The notes: a model not told the origin generated them from the letters alone. 64,000 nucleotides of DNA from UBA4416 sp964541155 (GCA_964541155.1 CAZIPC010000005.1:218558-282557); one strand, 5' to 3'. Shown: positions 8,349-16,226, numbered from the stretch's first letter. Numbers and translations are program-made.

Positions 8349-8378
8349 AAAAAGGAGCATTTAGCTCCTTTTTTTATA
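8344..8378. terminator. Bidirectional intrinsic terminator between OsmC gene and hpf
   Basis: Perfect hairpin AAAAAAAGGAGC (8347-8358), loop ATTTA, GCTCCTTTTTTT (8364-8375), with flanking bases that extend the stem. The A and T tracts make it functional in both directions. It ends the redox operon on the plus strand and hpf on the minus strand, and the stop codons of both genes fall within its arms. Confidence 0.9.
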
Positions 8379-8694
8379 AATCATTAATGTTTATTTTAGA
8401 TCCAGCTGATTTTTCTTTGTGTTTAATAATTTGAGTTTTTAAGGCTTCACAAGCTAAATCAATTGATTCTTCAAAAGATGTGGATTGTTTTTTTGAAAAT
8501 AAATCTTGTCCTTTTGTTAATATTTTAATCTCCACTACCTTGTTTTCAGTAGTTGATGATTTGTCTAATCTCATTATAATCTCAGTATTAATTAAGTTAT
8601 CATGAAATGTTTTTAATTTATTTACTTTTTCATTCGCAAAATCAATTAATTTTTTGTCGGCATCAAAATGCACTGATTGAATGTTTGTTGTCAT
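8374..8694 (-). CDS. hpf: Ribosome hibernation promoting factor HPF/RaiA
   Basis: Short-form hibernation factor of 106 residues (ribosome-associated inhibitor A/S30AE domain). It starts MTTNIQSVHFDADKKLIDFANEKVNKL, the typical first strand and helix. It binds the decoding centre of idle ribosomes. The long-form C-terminal dimerisation domain is absent. It follows xerC by 42 bases in the rpsU-xerC-hpf order common in Bacteroidota, but here the run stops at a terminator instead of continuing into tRNA genes and tuf. Confidence 0.9.
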   Translation of the reverse strand: MTTNIQSVHFDADKKLIDFANEKVNKLKTFHDNLINTEIIMRLDKSSTTENKVVEIKILTKGQDLFSKKQSTSFEESIDLACEALKTQIIKHKEKSAGSKININDL

Positions 8695-8736
8695 AATTAA
8701 TCCTCTTTTTATGGTTAGTAATTTGTAAAATATTTG

Positions 8737-9630
8737 TTATTCTCCTCTTGGATGAGCTTGTTTATAGGATTTTTTAAGTTTCTCAATAGTATTATGAGTA
8801 TATACTTGTGTAGCACTTAAGTTTGCGTGTCCTAATAAATCTTTAACAGCATTAATATCGGCGCCATTATTTAGTAAATGTGTAGCAAATGTATGTCTTA
8901 ATATATGAGGGCTCTTTTTTTGTATGGTAGTAATTAATGATAAATATTTTTTTACTATTGTATAAATATATTGTTCGCTTAATTCAGAGCCTTTATCATT
9001 AACTAGTAACATGTGGTTTTCAAACTGGTTTTCCTTTTTTACGTTTAAATAGTTGCTAAGGTTACGCTTTAGCTCTAAAGAAATTGGGATAATTCGTTCT
9101 TTATTTCTTTTCCCTAAAACTTTAATAGTTGAATTGTAGATGTCAATATCTCTTTCTTTCAAATTCTTTAATTCAGATCTTCTTATACCTGTTTGGTATA
9201 ATAAATCTAATATTAATCTATCTCTTAAGCCGTTAAAGTTTCCTTCAAACACTACTTTTGAAAATAAATTTTCCATTTGTTGTTCATCAACAAAAACAGG
9301 AAGTCGTTTTGGTATTTTTGGACCAGAAATTTTAGATAAAGGATTTACATCAATTAATTTTTGACGTTGTAAGTATTTAAATAAAGATTTCAATGATGAT
9401 AATTTTCTATTAACAGAGCGTGGGGTAATTTTATGATTTATCAAATCTGAAACCCAGGCGCGTATATGTTGGTAATTAATTTCAGATAAATTAATTACAT
9501 GTGTCTCATCTTCACTAATAAATTTAATAAATTGAAAGATGTCGTTTTTATAAGATGTAACTGTATGACTAGAATATTTTTTCTCGTACGATAAGTAATC
9601 AAAAAAAGATATTAGTTGGTTATTAAACAT
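8737..9630 (-). CDS. xerC: Tyrosine recombinase XerC-like
   Basis: Site-specific tyrosine recombinase of 297 residues, the usual size of chromosomal Xer proteins. The catalytic set is complete: Arg150 in TGIRRSE, Lys174 in LGKRNKER, His242 and Arg245 in PHILRH, His268 in LLGHANL and Tyr277 in VYTH. An N-terminal SAM-like core-binding domain covers about 5-90. Its position between rpsU and hpf marks it as the resident dimer-resolution enzyme, not a phage or transposon integrase. The ATG follows directly on the T-tract of a strong hairpin, so expression is probably attenuated relative to rpsU. Confidence 0.9.
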   Translation of the reverse strand: MFNNQLISFFDYLSYEKKYSSHTVTSYKNDIFQFIKFISEDETHVINLSEINYQHIRAWVSDLINHKITPRSVNRKLSSLKSLFKYLQRQKLIDVNPLSKISGPKIPKRLPVFVDEQQMENLFSKVVFEGNFNGLRDRLILDLLYQTGIRRSELKNLKERDIDIYNSTIKVLGKRNKERIIPISLELKRNLSNYLNVKKENQFENHMLLVNDKGSELSEQYIYTIVKKYLSLITTIQKKSPHILRHTFATHLLNNGADINAVKDLLGHANLSATQVYTHNTIEKLKKSYKQAHPRGE

Positions 9631-9684
9631 AAAAAACCTAAGGTTATAACGAATTTAGTTTAAAAATTCACAATAACCTTAGGT
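9631..9684 (-). terminator. Intrinsic terminator/attenuator between rpsU and xerC
   Basis: A perfect 12-bp inverted repeat, ACCTAAGGTTAT (9636-9647) and ATAACCTTAGGT (9673-9684), separated by 25 bases. Read on the minus strand the second arm runs straight into six T residues (9631-9636) and then the xerC ATG (9630-9628). It would terminate most rpsU transcripts and let only read-through reach xerC and hpf. Confidence 0.85.
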
Positions 9685-9715
9685 ATATATATAATTTTTT
9701 GTAAAAAAACGAATA

Positions 9716-9913
9716 TTATTCAGCAGATAAGCCTAATTGCATTTTTTGCTTATATACAGCTTTAATACGAGTTTGTCTATTTGTTACAGATGGTTTTTCG
9801 AAGTTTTTACGGTTACGTAGTTGCTTAACAACACCTGTTTTTTCAAATTTCTTTTTGAATTTTTTTAAAGCTTTTTCAATGCTTTCGCCTTCTTTTACTG
9901 CTACTATTAACAT
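9716..9913 (-). CDS. rpsU: 30S ribosomal protein S21
   Basis: Basic protein of 65 residues with the S21 pattern: a short N-terminal strand (MLIVAVKEGESIEKALKKFKK), then KFEKTGVVKQLRNR and a Lys/Arg-rich tail. It is a component of the small ribosomal subunit near the mRNA start region. It is preceded by a strong Bacteroidota promoter (9945-9976) and followed by a terminator hairpin, so it is probably the highly expressed first gene of the rpsU-xerC-hpf unit. Confidence 0.95.
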   Translation of the reverse strand: MLIVAVKEGESIEKALKKFKKKFEKTGVVKQLRNRKNFEKPSVTNRQTRIKAVYKQKMQLGLSAE

Positions 9914-9944
9914 TATTTGATTTTATTATTTTTAATTTGGGTTG

Positions 9945-9976
9945 CAAATATATAGGCTTATTAGCTAAAATCCAAA
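9945..9976 (-). promoter_or_regulatory. rpsU promoter
   Basis: Read on the minus strand, TTTG (9976-9973), 20 bases, then TATATTTG (9952-9945), an exact match to the Bacteroidota primary sigma factor consensus. It would start transcription about 25 bases before the rpsU ATG. Confidence 0.82.
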
Positions 9977-10114
9977 TTTTATTAATAATAAATAGATTAT
10001 TTTTACTCTTAAAACCCCTAAATATCTGTTTTTTGAGTTTATTGTTATATTTTGATTGTTACACTTACTACAAAAAATCTCAAATTTGCTAGTGTATAGT
10101 TATAAAAAAAGGAT

Positions 10115-10627
10115 TTATTTAAACCAACTACTGTACATTAAATAATTATTTGCAATTCGGTTAATTTCTCCATTAATTAATTCTTCCGAAATATCTTTTA
10201 CTTTTTTAGCTGGTACTCCGGCAAAAATACACCCACTAGGTACTTTTGTGCCTTCTGTTAATACTGCGCCAGCTGCTATAATAGAATTAGAGCCTATCTC
10301 ACAATTATCCATTATAATTGCTCCCATGCCTATTAAAACATTGTCGTGTATTAAACTTCCATGAACAATAGCGTTATGGCCTACAGATACATTATTGCCT
10401 AATATTGTTTTTGTTTTTTGATAAGTACAATGTATTACTGCTCCATCCTGAATGTTTACTTTGTTACCTAGTCTTATAGAGTTAACATCGCCTCTGATAA
10501 CTGCATTAAACCAAAAACTACAATCATCTCCGCAAATAACATCTCCAACGATTGTTGCATTTGGTGCAATAAATGTGTTTTTCCCAAAACTTGGTTCTGT
10601 ATTATTTACTGGTAATATATAGGCCAT
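10115..10627 (-). CDS. Gamma-carbonic anhydrase family hexapeptide protein (PaaY-like)
   Basis: Left-handed beta-helix protein of 170 residues with hexapeptide repeats through residues 10-150. Metal ligands of the gamma-CA fold are present at His66, His84 and His89, with Arg45-Asp47 (IRGD) and Gln60 (NIQD). The family contains carbonic anhydrases and PaaY, a thioesterase that removes dead-end CoA esters in phenylacetate degradation. The neighbouring paa genes make PaaY activity conceivable, but similar proteins occur without paa genes in many Bacteroidota. It lies 18 bases after the MORN-repeat gene. Confidence 0.85.
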   Translation of the reverse strand: MAYILPVNNTEPSFGKNTFIAPNATIVGDVICGDDCSFWFNAVIRGDVNSIRLGNKVNIQDGAVIHCTYQKTKTILGNNVSVGHNAIVHGSLIHDNVLIGMGAIIMDNCEIGSNSIIAAGAVLTEGTKVPSGCIFAGVPAKKVKDISEELINGEINRIANNYLMYSSWFK

Positions 10628-10645
10628 GTATATGTTATGTTAGAG

Positions 10646-12388
10646 TTATTGTTTTATTCCGTTTTTGTATGTAGTTCTATTAATCTCACTTCCATTTTTA
10701 TCGTAAAATATCCAGTTACCATGAGCTACACTTTGTTTTTTACCCTTTCTTTTTTCTCCTATAATTTTGTAATTACATTCGGATTGTATTTTATTGTTGG
10801 AGTAGTAAGAGATTGATTTTCCTGATAATTGCCCGTTTTTGAAACCTTGAATTTTCATAACACCACCGGTTTCGTAATAATAAATCCATTTGCCGTGTTG
10901 TTTACCTTTACTGTAATATCCTTCACTGTCTATAAAATTGCCTTTTTCATAATAGCTTATCCATTTCCCATGTTTAATGCCATTTTCGTAATACCCTGTT
11001 TCTCTATAATTGCCTGTTTGATACCAATATTGCCAAAAATCTTGTTTTTTGCCTTTTTCATTATATGATCCTTTGTAGTTTGGTTTTCCGTTACTATACC
11101 ATCCTTCCCAAACACCAATAATTTGAGCATTTTTAAAGTTTCCTTGATCTTTTAGTTGTCCATTATCATACCAACTTTGCCATTGTCCATTTTCTTTACC
11201 TGAAATATAAGGACCTTCTTGTAGTTTTTTCCCATTTTCAAACCAAGTTGTCCAAATTCCTACCTTCAAATTATTGTCATAGTCTCCTTGTTTCCATTTT
11301 TCGGTGGTTGGATAAAAGTAATTCCAGGTACCATGTTGTTTATCATCAATAAAGTTACCTTCAGATTCTTTTTTTCCATTTGAATAGTAATAAATCCAAT
11401 GTTCGTTTCTTAAATCATCTTTAAGTATTCCTTCCATCTCTTTTTCTCCCTTTTCAGTATAAAATATCCATTTACCATTTTTTTTACCATTCACAAAAAG
11501 TCCTTCGCTTTTTATAAAATGGTTAAGATAGTATGATGAGTAATAGCCATTTAAAATTCCTTTTTTATAATTGGCTTCGTAATCTAATTCTCCATTTGTA
11601 TGAAAATAACGCCATAATCCATCCATGTAACCATCTTTATAGGCGCCTTGAGCTTTAATTATTCCATTATTGTATTGAGCAGTTAATGTACCGTTCCCGT
11701 TTGATATAATTTGTTTACCATGTTCATCCCACATGTTAAGAAGTAAAAATGTAACAGAGTCAACATATTCTTTTTCGAATTTTTTTTGACCACTTTCATA
11801 GTAAGATTCAGATTTACCAAATAGTATATTTTTATTATAGTGATTTACAGAGGCTATTTTGCCATTTTTATGGTAATTAGTAAGCTCTCCTTGTTTTAAA
11901 TCATTATCAAAATTTCCAATACTTTCAATTTGATTATTATCAAAATAATAAATCCATGAGCCTTGTTTTTTTCCGTTTAAAAAGCTTTCTCTACTTTTAA
12001 CTGCATTGTTTTCATAATAAGAAGTCCATATACTATCGGCTAAATTATTTTTAAAGATAGTTTCCTGAGCAAGTTTTCCATTTTTAAAATAATAACGATT
12101 ATGACCATTTTTTTTACCTTTTACATAATTTTCTGTAGCCTTTATTATATTATTGTCGTAATAAAAATACCATGTGCTATCTTCTTTTCCATTATAAAAA
12201 TAACCTTTTCGAGCAATGTTTCCATTTTGGTAATACTCTATGTGTTTACCATGTGGCATTCCTTTAACTATATTACTTTCGGATTTAAGTTTAGTTTGCT
12301 CATTATCATAATATTCTTTTTTAGGCTGCGCCAATGATGAAATAGAGATAGAGAGTATTGATATAAAAAAGAGTTTGTATCGTATCAT
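10646..12388 (-). CDS. Long MORN/YwqK-repeat secreted protein
   Basis: Protein of 580 residues with a signal peptide (KLFFISILSISISSLAQ, cleavage near residue 20) and then about twenty tandem repeats of roughly 23 residues. These follow the pattern G-x-W-x-Y-Y-x-N-G-x3-x-G-x-Y-x-x-G (for example GKWIYYYETGG). This is the MORN-variant repeat, annotated in databases as a YwqK-type antitoxin, but a toxin partner is not evident and most such exported Bacteroidota proteins have no proven role. The repeats should stack into a long antiparallel beta ribbon. It probably shares a transcript with the downstream gamma-CA gene. Confidence 0.85.
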   Translation of the reverse strand: MIRYKLFFISILSISISSLAQPKKEYYDNEQTKLKSESNIVKGMPHGKHIEYYQNGNIARKGYFYNGKEDSTWYFYYDNNIIKATENYVKGKKNGHNRYYFKNGKLAQETIFKNNLADSIWTSYYENNAVKSRESFLNGKKQGSWIYYFDNNQIESIGNFDNDLKQGELTNYHKNGKIASVNHYNKNILFGKSESYYESGQKKFEKEYVDSVTFLLLNMWDEHGKQIISNGNGTLTAQYNNGIIKAQGAYKDGYMDGLWRYFHTNGELDYEANYKKGILNGYYSSYYLNHFIKSEGLFVNGKKNGKWIFYTEKGEKEMEGILKDDLRNEHWIYYYSNGKKESEGNFIDDKQHGTWNYFYPTTEKWKQGDYDNNLKVGIWTTWFENGKKLQEGPYISGKENGQWQSWYDNGQLKDQGNFKNAQIIGVWEGWYSNGKPNYKGSYNEKGKKQDFWQYWYQTGNYRETGYYENGIKHGKWISYYEKGNFIDSEGYYSKGKQHGKWIYYYETGGVMKIQGFKNGQLSGKSISYYSNNKIQSECNYKIIGEKRKGKKQSVAHGNWIFYDKNGSEINRTTYKNGIKQ

Positions 12389-12486
12389 AATAGTAAAATT
12401 ACTTTTATAACTTTATTTTTATATGAGTGATACAAAAAATTGTAAACAACAACTGGTTTAATAACCTCTCATGGGGTTAGTAACGT

Positions 12487-13263
12487 TTAGTTTCCTTTAA
12501 AATTAGGTATTCGTTTTTCTAAAAAGGCATTAACACCTTCTTTATAGTCATAGGTATTAGCAGCTTCTACTTGTATTTTACCTTCATTATTCAGTTGCTT
12601 ATCGTACGTGTTTATTAAACTTTCGTTTAATAATTTTTTGGTTAATCCTATACCTTTAGTAGGCATGTTTGATAACGTTTTAGCAAATTCTAAGACTTCC
12701 TTCATAAATGTTTCATCAGGGAAAACCTTATATATCATGCCCATTTGTTTAGCATCTTGAGCTGATACTTTGTCTCCAGTCATCATTAGCGCCGATGCCA
12801 TTTGAAAACCAATTAAGCGAGGTAAAAAAAAGGTTCCTCCGCTATCAGGAACTAATCCAATTTTACTAAAGGCTTGAATGAAAGAAGCGGAATAAGTTGC
12901 TGTTACTATATCGCATGCTAGGGCTATATTAGCGCCAGCTCCTGCTGCTACTCCATTAACGGCTGCTATAATAGGCTTTTCTATTTTACGTATTTTTAAT
13001 ATGATAGGATTGTAATGTTCTTCTACAATTTTTCCAATGCCTGGCCCATTGGGATCAATAGCTTCTGCTAAATCTTGACCTGCACAAAAAGCTTTGCCTG
13101 AGCCTGTTAAAACAATAGAGCGTACTTCATTATTTATTTCAGCATTATTTAAAGCTTCTTGAAGTTGTAATGCCATTTCTCGATTAAAGCTATTAAATTT
13201 ATCGGCACGATTTAAAGTAATAATCATTACTTTATCTTGTATTTCTGAGGTTATAAAATTCAT
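12487..13263 (-). CDS. paaG: Enoyl-CoA hydratase/isomerase, PaaG-like
   Basis: Crotonase-fold enzyme of 258 residues. The oxyanion-hole motif is AFCAGQDL (58-65) with GVAAGAGANIAL (104-114). Asp140 in KIGLVPDSGGTFFLPRLIG matches the acidic residue of PaaG, the ring 1,2-epoxyphenylacetyl-CoA isomerase that forms the oxepin. The second Glu expected in classical hydratases is replaced, which supports isomerase function. It is the last gene of the minus-strand paaABCD-G run, so it converts the epoxide made by the multicomponent oxygenase. Confidence 0.85.
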   Translation of the reverse strand: MNFITSEIQDKVMIITLNRADKFNSFNREMALQLQEALNNAEINNEVRSIVLTGSGKAFCAGQDLAEAIDPNGPGIGKIVEEHYNPIILKIRKIEKPIIAAVNGVAAGAGANIALACDIVTATYSASFIQAFSKIGLVPDSGGTFFLPRLIGFQMASALMMTGDKVSAQDAKQMGMIYKVFPDETFMKEVLEFAKTLSNMPTKGIGLTKKLLNESLINTYDKQLNNEGKIQVEAANTYDYKEGVNAFLEKRIPNFKGN

Positions 13264-13278
13264 ATATTTTAGGTTATA

Positions 13279-13770
13279 TTAAATACATTTAAAATAATCA
13301 AATGGCTCTAAGCAGGTTTGACATTGATATAATGCTTTACATGCTGTGCTGCCAAATTGTGAAATTAGTTTAGTGTTTTGGGATTTGCATCTCGGGCAAC
13401 TAATAATTTTTGTTTCACCTGTTAGCCAACTTTTATCTTGAGTGGTTTCTTCTGGAGGAGCAATGCCATACTTTCTTAATTTATCTTTTGCTTCAGATGT
13501 AATCCAATCAGTTGTCCAGGGTGGAGAAAAAATGGTATGTATTGTAATATTTATAAATCCAACATTTAATAATTTTTTTCTAACATCATCCTCTATTTGT
13601 TTCATAGCTGGACATCCAGAGTAAGTGGGGGTTATTTTAATTGATACTGAAGTATCATTTATTAATTCAATATCTCTAATAACTCCTAATTCAACTATTG
13701 TAATAACCGGAATTTCAGGATCAGGAATTTCAGAAAGTAAGTTTAAAATATGTTGTTTAGTATAGTTCAA
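13279..13770 (-). CDS. paaD: Phenylacetyl-CoA epoxidase subunit PaaD
   Basis: PaaD of 163 residues, the maturation or stability subunit of the phenylacetyl-CoA epoxidase. It has a DUF59/MIP18-like domain (LLSEIPDPEIPVITIVELGV, 11-30; SGCPAM near 54-59) and a C-terminal Cys-rich zinc or Fe-S segment (CPRCKS, then CKALYQCQTC). No ATG precedes the conserved block; the best start is the TTG at 13770, the second codon after the stop of a 36-codon ORF in the same frame. Translation therefore probably depends on that small ORF. Confidence 0.87.
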   Translation of the reverse strand: MNYTKQHILNLLSEIPDPEIPVITIVELGVIRDIELINDTSVSIKITPTYSGCPAMKQIEDDVRKKLLNVGFINITIHTIFSPPWTTDWITSEAKDKLRKYGIAPPEETTQDKSWLTGETKIISCPRCKSQNTKLISQFGSTACKALYQCQTCLEPFDYFKCI

Positions 13771-13773
13771 TGT

Positions 13774-13884
13774 TTATAAAATAAATAGTGCAGCTACAAT
13801 CATTATTACAATAATTATGATGTATTGCCAGATGTCAACAAAGTAAGGAGATAATTTTTTCCAGTTTTCTTTAAAAGATGACAT
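13774..13884 (-). CDS. Small single-helix membrane peptide between paaC and paaD
   Basis: A 36-codon ORF too short for ordinary gene callers. It begins MSSFKENWKKLSPYFVDIWQ, then continues as an almost pure Ile/Val/Ala/Leu helix to its C-terminus. The amphipathic basic N-terminus followed by a helix of about 17 residues looks like a single-pass membrane anchor. It starts 63 bases after the paaC stop on the same strand, and its TAA is separated from the paaD TTG by one codon in the same frame. I do not recognise a family. It may couple paaD translation or tether the epoxidase to the membrane; both are inference. Confidence 0.55.
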   Translation of the reverse strand: MSSFKENWKKLSPYFVDIWQYIIIIVIMIVAALFIL

Positions 13885-13947
13885 TTTAATAAAATAATTA
13901 ATACGGATTCCGTTAAAAAAGCAGATCTATTTTTTGTAAATTTTCAA

Positions 13948-14706
13948 TTACCATTTTGCGTTAGGAAGCATGCGTGGTAGAGCTTGCATTTCAGCTAAAA
14001 TAAAAGCTAAGTGCTCGGTATGAATGCCATCGCGACTTCCTGTTTGCATGAATACATTTTCAGGTTTCTTTAACGTTGCTTTTTCTAATAATTCATTGAT
14101 ATGTTTTTCCCATTTTGTTTTTACTAGGTTTAAATCAACGCCTATGTTTTCTTTTATTAAAAAAGTATCAACTTCATTCATTTCAAATAATTCATCAGTG
14201 TACTGCCATAATTCATTTAAAGCGTTTTGAGCCCTTTCATGGCTTTCTTCAGTCCCATCTCCAAAACGATTCAACCATGATGAAGTATGTCTTAAATGAT
14301 AGGTTACTTCTTTTATTGATTTTTGAGCAATACCTGCTAAAGTTTCATCCTTACTTTTTGCTAATTCGGTATAAAAATAAAAATCAAAACAATCCATAAT
14401 TACCTGTCTAACGATTGTTTTGGCATAATCTCCATTTGGTTGTTCAGTAATTTGAGCATTAAAGTATTGCCTATCATTTCTAAAATAGGCTAAATCGTCT
14501 TCGGTTCTACCTTTTCCTTCAATAGTTGCTGCGTACTCTAAAAATGATTTAGCGGTTCCTGTAATATCTAGTGTAATGTTCGTTAAAGCTAAATCTTCTT
14601 CTAAAAAAGGTCCATGGCCTGTCCATTCACTTAAACGTTGTGCTAAAATTAAATTAGTGTCGCCTAAACGAAGTGTATATTGAAATAATGCTTCTTGTGT
14701 TGTCAT
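13948..14706 (-). CDS. paaC: Phenylacetyl-CoA epoxidase subunit PaaC
   Basis: Ferritin-like structural subunit of 252 residues in the PaaABCE complex. It starts with the typical LFQYTLRLGDTNLILAQRLSEW and contains GPFLEEDLALTNITLD and EVTYHLRHTSSWLNRFGDGTEESH. PaaC pairs with PaaA but lacks a complete di-iron centre in the family and serves as a scaffold. It is followed by the small membrane ORF and paaD, and preceded by paaB with an 85-base gap that holds no ORF. Confidence 0.93.
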   Translation of the reverse strand: MTTQEALFQYTLRLGDTNLILAQRLSEWTGHGPFLEEDLALTNITLDITGTAKSFLEYAATIEGKGRTEDDLAYFRNDRQYFNAQITEQPNGDYAKTIVRQVIMDCFDFYFYTELAKSKDETLAGIAQKSIKEVTYHLRHTSSWLNRFGDGTEESHERAQNALNELWQYTDELFEMNEVDTFLIKENIGVDLNLVKTKWEKHINELLEKATLKKPENVFMQTGSRDGIHTEHLAFILAEMQALPRMLPNAKW

Positions 14707-14791
14707 AATTAATTTAATGTTAAGTTTTAGGGTTCTGAAATGTATATTTCATTAATAGATTACACATGTCAAAAACATAAACTTTATAGTT

Positions 14792-15079
14792 TTACATATG
14801 CCCTACAGCATCCGGAATTTGATAAAATGTTGGGTGGCGATATACTTTGTCGTTGGAAGGTTCGAAAAAAGGACCAATATCTTCTGGGCTACTAGCCACA
14901 ATAGCATTTGATGGAACTACCCAAAGAGCAACGCCTTCGTTTCGGCGTGTGTATAAATCTCTAGCATTTTGTAAAGCCATTTCTTTGTCAAAAGCATGTA
15001 AGCTACCGCAATGAACAAATGGTTGTCCTGCTTTTTTTTGTACAAATACTTCCCATACTGGGCCTTGATTATCACTCAT
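14792..15079 (-). CDS. paaB: Phenylacetyl-CoA epoxidase subunit PaaB
   Basis: Small bridging subunit of 95 residues of the phenylacetyl-CoA epoxidase. The pattern WEVFVQKKAGQPFVHCGSLHA, followed by DKEMALQNARDLYTRR and VWVVPS-like strands, is typical of PaaB. It links PaaAC heterodimers into the larger complex. It lies 35 bases after paaA on the same strand. Confidence 0.93.
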   Translation of the reverse strand: MSDNQGPVWEVFVQKKAGQPFVHCGSLHAFDKEMALQNARDLYTRRNEGVALWVVPSNAIVASSPEDIGPFFEPSNDKVYRHPTFYQIPDAVGHM

Positions 15080-15114
15080 TTTTTTGTATTTTAATTATTA
15101 ATCTTACTAAATTA

Positions 15115-16056
15115 TTATGCAGCTACATATATTTCTTGATGCTTTTTTGCATGAGCTTGTGCAGCTTCTCTAACCCAAGCTCCATCATTGTGAGCTTTAT
15201 TTCGAGCTGCTAAACGTTGCTTGTTGCAGGGACCATTTCCACTTATTACATTTTTAAATTCTGCCCAATCAGGTTGACTAAAATCGTATCCTTTTTTGTC
15301 TTCGTTCCATTTTAAATTTTTATCAGGAACAGTTAATCCTAAATATTGAACTTGCGGCACTGTTTGATCAACAAAACGTTGACGTAATTGATCATTGGTT
15401 TCTCGTTTAATTCTCCATTTTAAGGCATTTTCACTATTAGGAGATTCGGCATCAGGAGGCCCAAACATCATCATTGTAGGGTACCACCAACGATTTAATG
15501 CATCTTGAGCCATTGCTTTTTGTTCTTCTGTTCCAAAAGCTAGTCGAGTCATTATTTCAAAACCTTGACGCTGGTGGAAACTTTCTTCTTTACAAATACG
15601 GACCATCGCTCGAGCGTAAGGGCCATATGATGTACGTTGTAACATAACTTGATTCATAATCGCAGCCCCATCTACTAACCAACCTACAGCTCCGATATCG
15701 GCCCATGTTAAAGTAGGGTAATTAAATATAGAAGAGTATTTTGCCTTACCCGTATGTAAGTTGTCTAATAATTCATCTCTACTAATACCAAGTGTTTCTG
15801 CTGCAGTGTATAAATATAATCCATGCCCCCCTTCGTCTTGAACTTTTGCTAATAATACAACTTTTGCTCGTAGACTAGGGGCACGTGTAATCCAATTTCC
15901 TTCTGGCAACATGCCAATTATTTCTGAGTGTGCGTGCTGAGATATTTGGCGAATTAGATGTTTACGGTAATTTTCTGGCATCCAATCTTTTGGTTCTACC
16001 ATCTCATTTTTAGCTAATTTGCTTTCAAATAGTTCTTCAAATTTATTGATTTCCAT
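15115..16056 (-). CDS. paaA: Phenylacetyl-CoA epoxidase catalytic subunit PaaA
   Basis: Di-iron oxygenase subunit of 313 residues that epoxidises the ring of phenylacetyl-CoA. Candidate iron ligands are Glu45 (HSEI), Glu75 and His78 (QDEGGHGLYLY), and Glu158 and His161 (KEESFHQRQ), the second ExxH pair of the family. The helical ferritin-like fold covers most of the protein. It is the first gene of the minus-strand paaA-B-C-(small ORF)-D-G run and is preceded by an exact Bacteroidota promoter (16079-16110). Confidence 0.95.
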   Translation of the reverse strand: MEINKFEELFESKLAKNEMVEPKDWMPENYRKHLIRQISQHAHSEIIGMLPEGNWITRAPSLRAKVVLLAKVQDEGGHGLYLYTAAETLGISRDELLDNLHTGKAKYSSIFNYPTLTWADIGAVGWLVDGAAIMNQVMLQRTSYGPYARAMVRICKEESFHQRQGFEIMTRLAFGTEEQKAMAQDALNRWWYPTMMMFGPPDAESPNSENALKWRIKRETNDQLRQRFVDQTVPQVQYLGLTVPDKNLKWNEDKKGYDFSQPDWAEFKNVISGNGPCNKQRLAARNKAHNDGAWVREAAQAHAKKHQEIYVAA

Positions 16057-16078
16057 TTTTTAAGTTTAATGAATTATA

Positions 16079-16110
16079 CAAATATACACTTTTGAGGTCT
16101 TTTTTTCAAA
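16079..16110 (-). promoter_or_regulatory. paaA promoter
   Basis: On the minus strand TTTG (16110-16107), 20 bases, TATATTTG (16086-16079), an exact consensus pair. The expected start of transcription is about 16 bases before the paaA ATG. A Crp/Fnr-like palindrome lies 11 bases upstream of the -33 element. Confidence 0.82.
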
Positions 16111-16121
16111 CGTTTAACTAC

Positions 16122-16133
16122 TGATTTATGTCA
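16122..16133. promoter_or_regulatory. Crp/Fnr-like palindrome TGATTTATGTCA in paaA/paaE intergenic region
   Basis: The reverse complement is identical to the 12-mer at 6170-6181. With its flanking bases it reads CTGA-TTTATG-TCAG, a perfect four-base palindrome. Its centre is about 54 bases upstream of the predicted paaA transcription start, compatible with an activator site of the Crp/Fnr family. Which protein binds is unknown. Confidence 0.5.
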
Positions 16134-16226
16134 GTAACAATTAAAATACAATGAAGTTTACAAAGAATAAAAATTTACAGTTAATAGATTAGACTTCTTA
16201 GTTTTAATACTAAAAATGAGTTTCAA

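Noticed and set aside
8737..9630. XerC-like recombinase as part of a mobile element
   Set aside because: It lies in the conserved rpsU-xerC-hpf order with shared strand. There are no attachment-site repeats, excisionase or cargo genes nearby.
9914..10114. Possible small RNA between rpsU and the gamma-CA gene
   Set aside because: Only the rpsU promoter is recognisable. No stable fold, second promoter or terminator marks an RNA gene.
10646..12388. YwqK antitoxin and a toxin-antitoxin pair
   Set aside because: The protein is exported and made of MORN-type repeats. The adjacent gene is a hexapeptide carbonic anhydrase homologue, not a toxin.
12455..12486. Hairpin-like AACC/GGTT sequence after paaG
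   Set aside because: The stem is only four base pairs and no T-tract follows on the minus strand, so I do not call it a terminator.
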